Assembly (NCBI RefSeq): GCF_014164785.1
Contig: NZ_JACJFN010000003.1
Span: 186,001 to 250,000, forward strand
From: Aquipseudomonas guryensis
Lineage (GTDB): Bacteria; Pseudomonadota; Gammaproteobacteria; Pseudomonadales; Pseudomonadaceae
Length of the DNA: 64,000 nt
Direction of reading: 5' to 3'
Shown here: in pieces, positions 62,701-64,000 of the stretch
Numbering within the stretch: position 1 is the first letter of the stretch
Layout of the letters: each line of letters starts with the position of its first letter
Program-made: the position numbers and the translations under genes
Notes under the pieces: generated by a model
The model's database searches: none
What the model saw: the letters and a program-made list of their open reading frames with translations, nothing else
Told to the model about the DNA's origin: nothing

Positions 62701-64000
62701 GTCGAAGTACAGGCGCCAGTCCCAGCGATGGGCCGGGATTTCGGTGATCGCGTCGACCTTGTTGAGGATGTTGTGCCAGTACTCGCGCGGGGTCTTCGAG
62801 CCCGGCAGCACCGAGCCCATGCCAATGATGGCGATATCCGCCGGATCGCTGCTCAGCGGCGCCAGCTCGTCCTGGGCCTGCACATGCGCTTCGAGCAGGG
62901 CCAGCGCCTCGTCGGTGACGCTGTGGTGCAGGCTGGCGATATCGGTGACGGCGGCGCGCAAGGTGGCGACCTGGCCGATCATGTACATGCCGTCCTCGAC
63001 CTGCTCATCCTCACTGAAGACCTTGAGCTTGGCTTCTTCGCCAATGCGCATGCTGCCCTTGGACGCAAGACGCAGGCGACCAAGGATCAGGTCATCGAGC
63101 TGCTCGCGCGCCTCGTCGGCCGGCACCGCCTGCTGTTTGAGTTCGTTGCGGCGGGCAAAGAACGCGGCGGCGAACGGGGTATAGGCGCAGCGGCTGGCAT
63201 GCCCGGTGCCGGACTCCAGGTTGACCGTACGTGCACAGTCGATGGCCTGCTGCTGGAAGGTCGGAACTATGGCGCCGGAACCGACGATTTCACGGGTAAA
63301 CAGGTAGGCGCTGCCCATCAGCATGCCGACCTTGACGCCCAGCGCCAGCAAGGGCGCGACCATAGCCTGGACCATGGCCGAGGAACGCGCATCGTGGATG
63401 CCACCGGCGAACAGCACCTGGATCTCGGCTGCCGGTACGCCACTTTTGATCTCTTCGAGCAGGCGGTCGATCATGCTGCTCCACAGCACGAAACTGCTCA
63501 GCGGGCCGACATGCCCGCCGCATTCGCGACCCTCGAAGATGAAGCGCCGCGCGCCTTCCTTGAGGAACATCGGGATCAGGTTGGCCGACGGTACATGCAG
63601 GAAGGACGGGATGCCCGACTGCTCCAGACGCACCGCCTGATCCGGACGACCACCAGCGATAATGGCGTAGCTCGGCTGGTAAGGCTTGGCCACGGCAATC
63701 TGCTCGTCGAGCAGGCTTTGCGGGGCGAAGCCGAGCAGACCGATACCCCAAGGCCGGCCGTTGAGTAGTTGGTGGGTCTTGTTCAGCAACTCATCCAGCG
63801 GCTTGCCCTTGAGCAGGGCCAGGGCCAGCATCGGCAGCGCCCCGCCACTGGCTACAGCTTCGGCGAATTCGGCCTTGTCCGAGACCCGACTCATCGGCCC
63901 CTGCACCAGCGGCAACGGTAGACCCAGGACCTGCGCCAGCGGCGCATCGGCTTGGATCGCCCGCGCCTTCAGGGCCGCTTGCGGGTTGTTCTGCACCGCA
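56722..64000 (-). CDS. Large PUFA-synthase-like enzyme: flavin ER-KS-AT-ACP-KR-DH (5' end cut)
   Basis: The frame is open to the window edge; a GTG at 63996 begins the visible 2424 residues, but the true start may lie outside. Numbering is from that GTG. Nitronate-monooxygenase/PfaD-like FMN domain: about 15-330, with GPMSRVSD and GGHVG (His162). KS: about 387-827, with Cys574 in DAACASS, EAHGTGTVAGD and GHTKATAG. AT: about 940-1240, with Ser1045 in GHSYGEF and His1152 in AAFHSP. A Pro/Ala-rich linker leads to one ACP with Ser1524 in DLGIDSIKRVEIVG. KR: about 1825-2080, with TGGARGI and Tyr2018. DH: about 2140-2400, with His2162 in HCIDGIPVLP and Asp2332. All catalytic residues looked intact. 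A fully reducing or partly unsaturated chain is expected. Confidence 0.92.
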   Translation of the reverse strand, partial: AVQNNPQAALKARAIQADAPLAQVLGLPLPLVQGPMSRVSDKAEFAEAVASGGALPMLALALLKGKPLDELLNKTHQLLNGRPWGIGLLGFAPQSLLDEQIAVAKPYQPSYAIIAGGRPDQAVRLEQSGIPSFLHVPSANLIPMFLKEGARRFIFEGRECGGHVGPLSSFVLWSSMIDRLLEEIKSGVPAAEIQVLFAGGIHDARSSAMVQAMVAPLLALGVKVGMLMGSAYLFTREIVGSGAIVPTFQQQAIDCARTVNLESGTGHASRCAYTPFAAAFFARRNELKQQAVPADEAREQLDDLILGRLRLASKGSMRIGEEAKLKVFSEDEQVEDGMYMIGQVATLRAAVTDIASLHHSVTDEALALLEAHVQAQDELAPLSSDPADIAIIGMGSVLPGSKTPREYWHNILNKVDAITEIPAHRWDWRLYFDENRSTPDKIYSRWGGFLDDMVFDPTRYGMPPKSIESVDPMQLMALDIARQTLSDAGYDQRGFNREKASVIIGASGGAGDVGMQYGLRSELPRFSGELPSSIAERLPEWTEDTFAGILINVMAGRIANRLDFGGVNFATDAACASSLAAIYQGINELLSGRSDLVIAGGVDTVQGPFGYLCFSKTQALSPRGRCRTFDESADGIVISEGIAMLALKRLSDAERDGDRVYAVIKGMAGSSDGKAKGLTAPLPAGQLRAMRRAYQQAGFGPESVGLFEAHGTGTVAGDTAELDSTTSLLREAGSRPAQAVVGSVKTMIGHTKATAGVAGMIKAALALHYKTLPPHLGVQSPNAVLKKADSPLCVLDEAQPWLVNGEQPRRAAVSAFGFGGTNFHAVLEEYSGEYRPWLQPSVSDAWAAELLLWRAASREQLQTQVSALQQQLAAPGKVALADIACHLAANLGSGTHSLALVVGSLDQLADKLDKAQRRLAGEALIDPSIQLGDSLVEAGQVAVLFPGQGSQNIHMLREIAVLFPAVAETLAAADQQLQGSTARFADKPLSQFIYPRGCYDDGARQAASAALTSTDIAQPALGVVEAGLWRLLQELGVSADMAAGHSYGEFVALFAAGHIDFPTLISLSEARGRFIVEAAASAGSELGSMAMVQAPRALVEASIGHLPDVLVANHNAPEQSIISGSQAGIASALQAFQAAGLNASAISVAAAFHSPFVAPAQSLLAAAIDAANWQPGRMPVYSNSTAALHSSEAAQLKASMAEHLVKPVEFVAQVEAMYAAGARVFIEVGPKAVLSRLVGRILDGRPHQAIALDERGAGISSLLTALARLFCLGVSFQPAALFARRDCRRSSNGRLDGLWQDASLPKQAWLLNGSGARRASAAPRQIGVRQGEVLPAAPSEPRTLVAPVAQALSIPVPQRAAQAAPRVKERLVMSETTAPNGDEMSSVMAEYFATMRQFLETQERVLNTFMAGGAAASQPRAMPAAAAPARRPAPAAAPARVAVAPAPVAMPVAAPAVAAPVPVAVAPAVVAPAPAVPAAPAAAPAQVAGAKMKDILLSIVEERTGYPSDMVGLDQNLEADLGIDSIKRVEIVGALLQTLPPAYGSALGEARSELNTRATLADMLKLLQGLEVGEAAVPFDLAGANPIAATPVVSHSPRHVVIAEAEEIPANALRQFEPGYFVITADNHGLALRLQEWLEQRGCTVSLLAPSLLADEAALLAWCRETAANPDKVVAGVIHLAPLGAHVLPRDAQLGSWQRELLVNEKSLFLILHALAAQLRSDAHVMAVSGLGGLFGRGVTPAETGLSLQGGSSGLIKSVREERPHLRTRAIDLDPALAAAEQLAIISTELQLVGGRQEVGYPDGQRTLFRTQAHAIAASDLLPPLNNAVVLATGGARGITAEVLRDLARPGNVLILTGRSELHEEDPATAGLDSPNALRQFFIGEVRAGRLQLSPADVQRKVAAIVALREMHSNIADLRQAGATVEYIAVDVTHEPSVQALMVGLRERYGKVSGVVHGAGVIEDKLLEDKSAESWMRVVGTKVNGMLLLQKYVDVAELEFFAVFSSVAGRYGNSGQLDYATANELMNRLCCQLQRQWGEQVNVVSLNWGPWGATKFGAGMVTSDTEKKFADKGVALVTAGQGRQLFSEALRLRGAHAVEVIAGGGPWEQHEADIGRLFEAEAGATQGGINQPLLTHGRIEHGDKGTEVLTFTIDTAHGYLQEHCIDGIPVLPAAVALEIVAEAASVMWPGWVVAEVAEFRLLKGVQLSEPTQTLSVVINPPTYASSEGFDASLTIRSGSGKTQRIHYRAAVKMAQQLPEAPLHRPGEYRERELPVAKAYQEWLFHGPRFQVIRAINGLSSQGAAALMCPSSPQQWLSGAPAQQQWIVDPAVLDAAPQMALLWARTFHDGSALPAQFGRVIRYVEQLPERFHMDFQCLPGEAQQVRANVFFTDDDGKLLLLIEELECIVDARLNRLGGTHLRKETE

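Noticed and set aside
52073..64000. Assigning the synthases as pfaABC for EPA/DHA production
   Set aside because: Tandem ACPs, a chain-length-factor-like KS pair and separate pfaD/pfaE genes are not seen; the domain order differs, so the product cannot be assumed to be a polyunsaturated fatty acid.

Overview
The window looks like a chromosomal segment of a Pseudomonas or a very close relative. It is uniformly GC-rich with G/C-biased third positions. It carries gammaproteobacterial core blocks (lptG-lptF divergent from pepA-holC, argP next to argO, sodB, yebG behind a consensus LexA box). It also contains two pseudomonad-type REP doublets between convergent genes. No rRNA, tRNA, CRISPR array, insertion sequence or prophage was seen.

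Positions 1-9.4 kb: the 3' part of an AAA ATPase gene, two EamA/DMT exporters (one divergent from an AraC regulator), a DUF3649/PepSY/DUF3325 inner-membrane trio probably linked to iron uptake, psiE, yebG, a Leu/Val/Phe-type amino-acid dehydrogenase and an NAD-dependent epimerase. Positions 9.6-19.3 kb: a chemoreceptor, argP facing an ACT-domain gene plus the arginine exporter argO, sodB, an uncharacterised gene coupled to an ammonium transporter with a good sigma-54 promoter, and a membrane GGDQF-EAL protein. Positions 19.3-24.1 kb: lptG-lptF and pepA-holC-hypothetical; valS, which often follows, is absent.

Positions 24.1-45 kb are accessory. They hold a cupin, a DJ-1/monooxygenase/XenA redox operon, an AttEFGH-like ABC exporter with a lipocalin-like lipoprotein, an ABC1 kinase-like protein, a LysR-SDR pair and two small secreted proteins. 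A second monooxygenase-SDR pair and an AraC gene follow, with a 25-bp bipartite motif repeated upstream of the SDR and of the AraC gene. The stretch ends with a pseudouridine synthase, an Asp/Glu racemase, a diguanylate cyclase, a chromate transporter and a ferredoxin-type reductase.

Positions 45-64 kb are the most unusual part: at least seven minus-strand genes with overlaps or gaps of only a few bases, running off the right edge. In order of transcription they encode a giant synthase with a PUFA-synthase flavour (flavin reductase-like domain, KS, AT, ACP, KR, DH), a second synthase (KS, AT, DH, built-in phosphopantetheinyl transferase), a free ACP, an alkaline-phosphatase-superfamily enzyme, an alpha/beta hydrolase with a DUF6316-like tail, a propeller-like protein and a PqqD / M50-like / HlyD fusion whose zinc motifs are lost. 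I infer a self-contained pathway that makes, modifies, releases and exports or inserts a reduced polyketide or fatty-acid-like lipid. The product is unknown.
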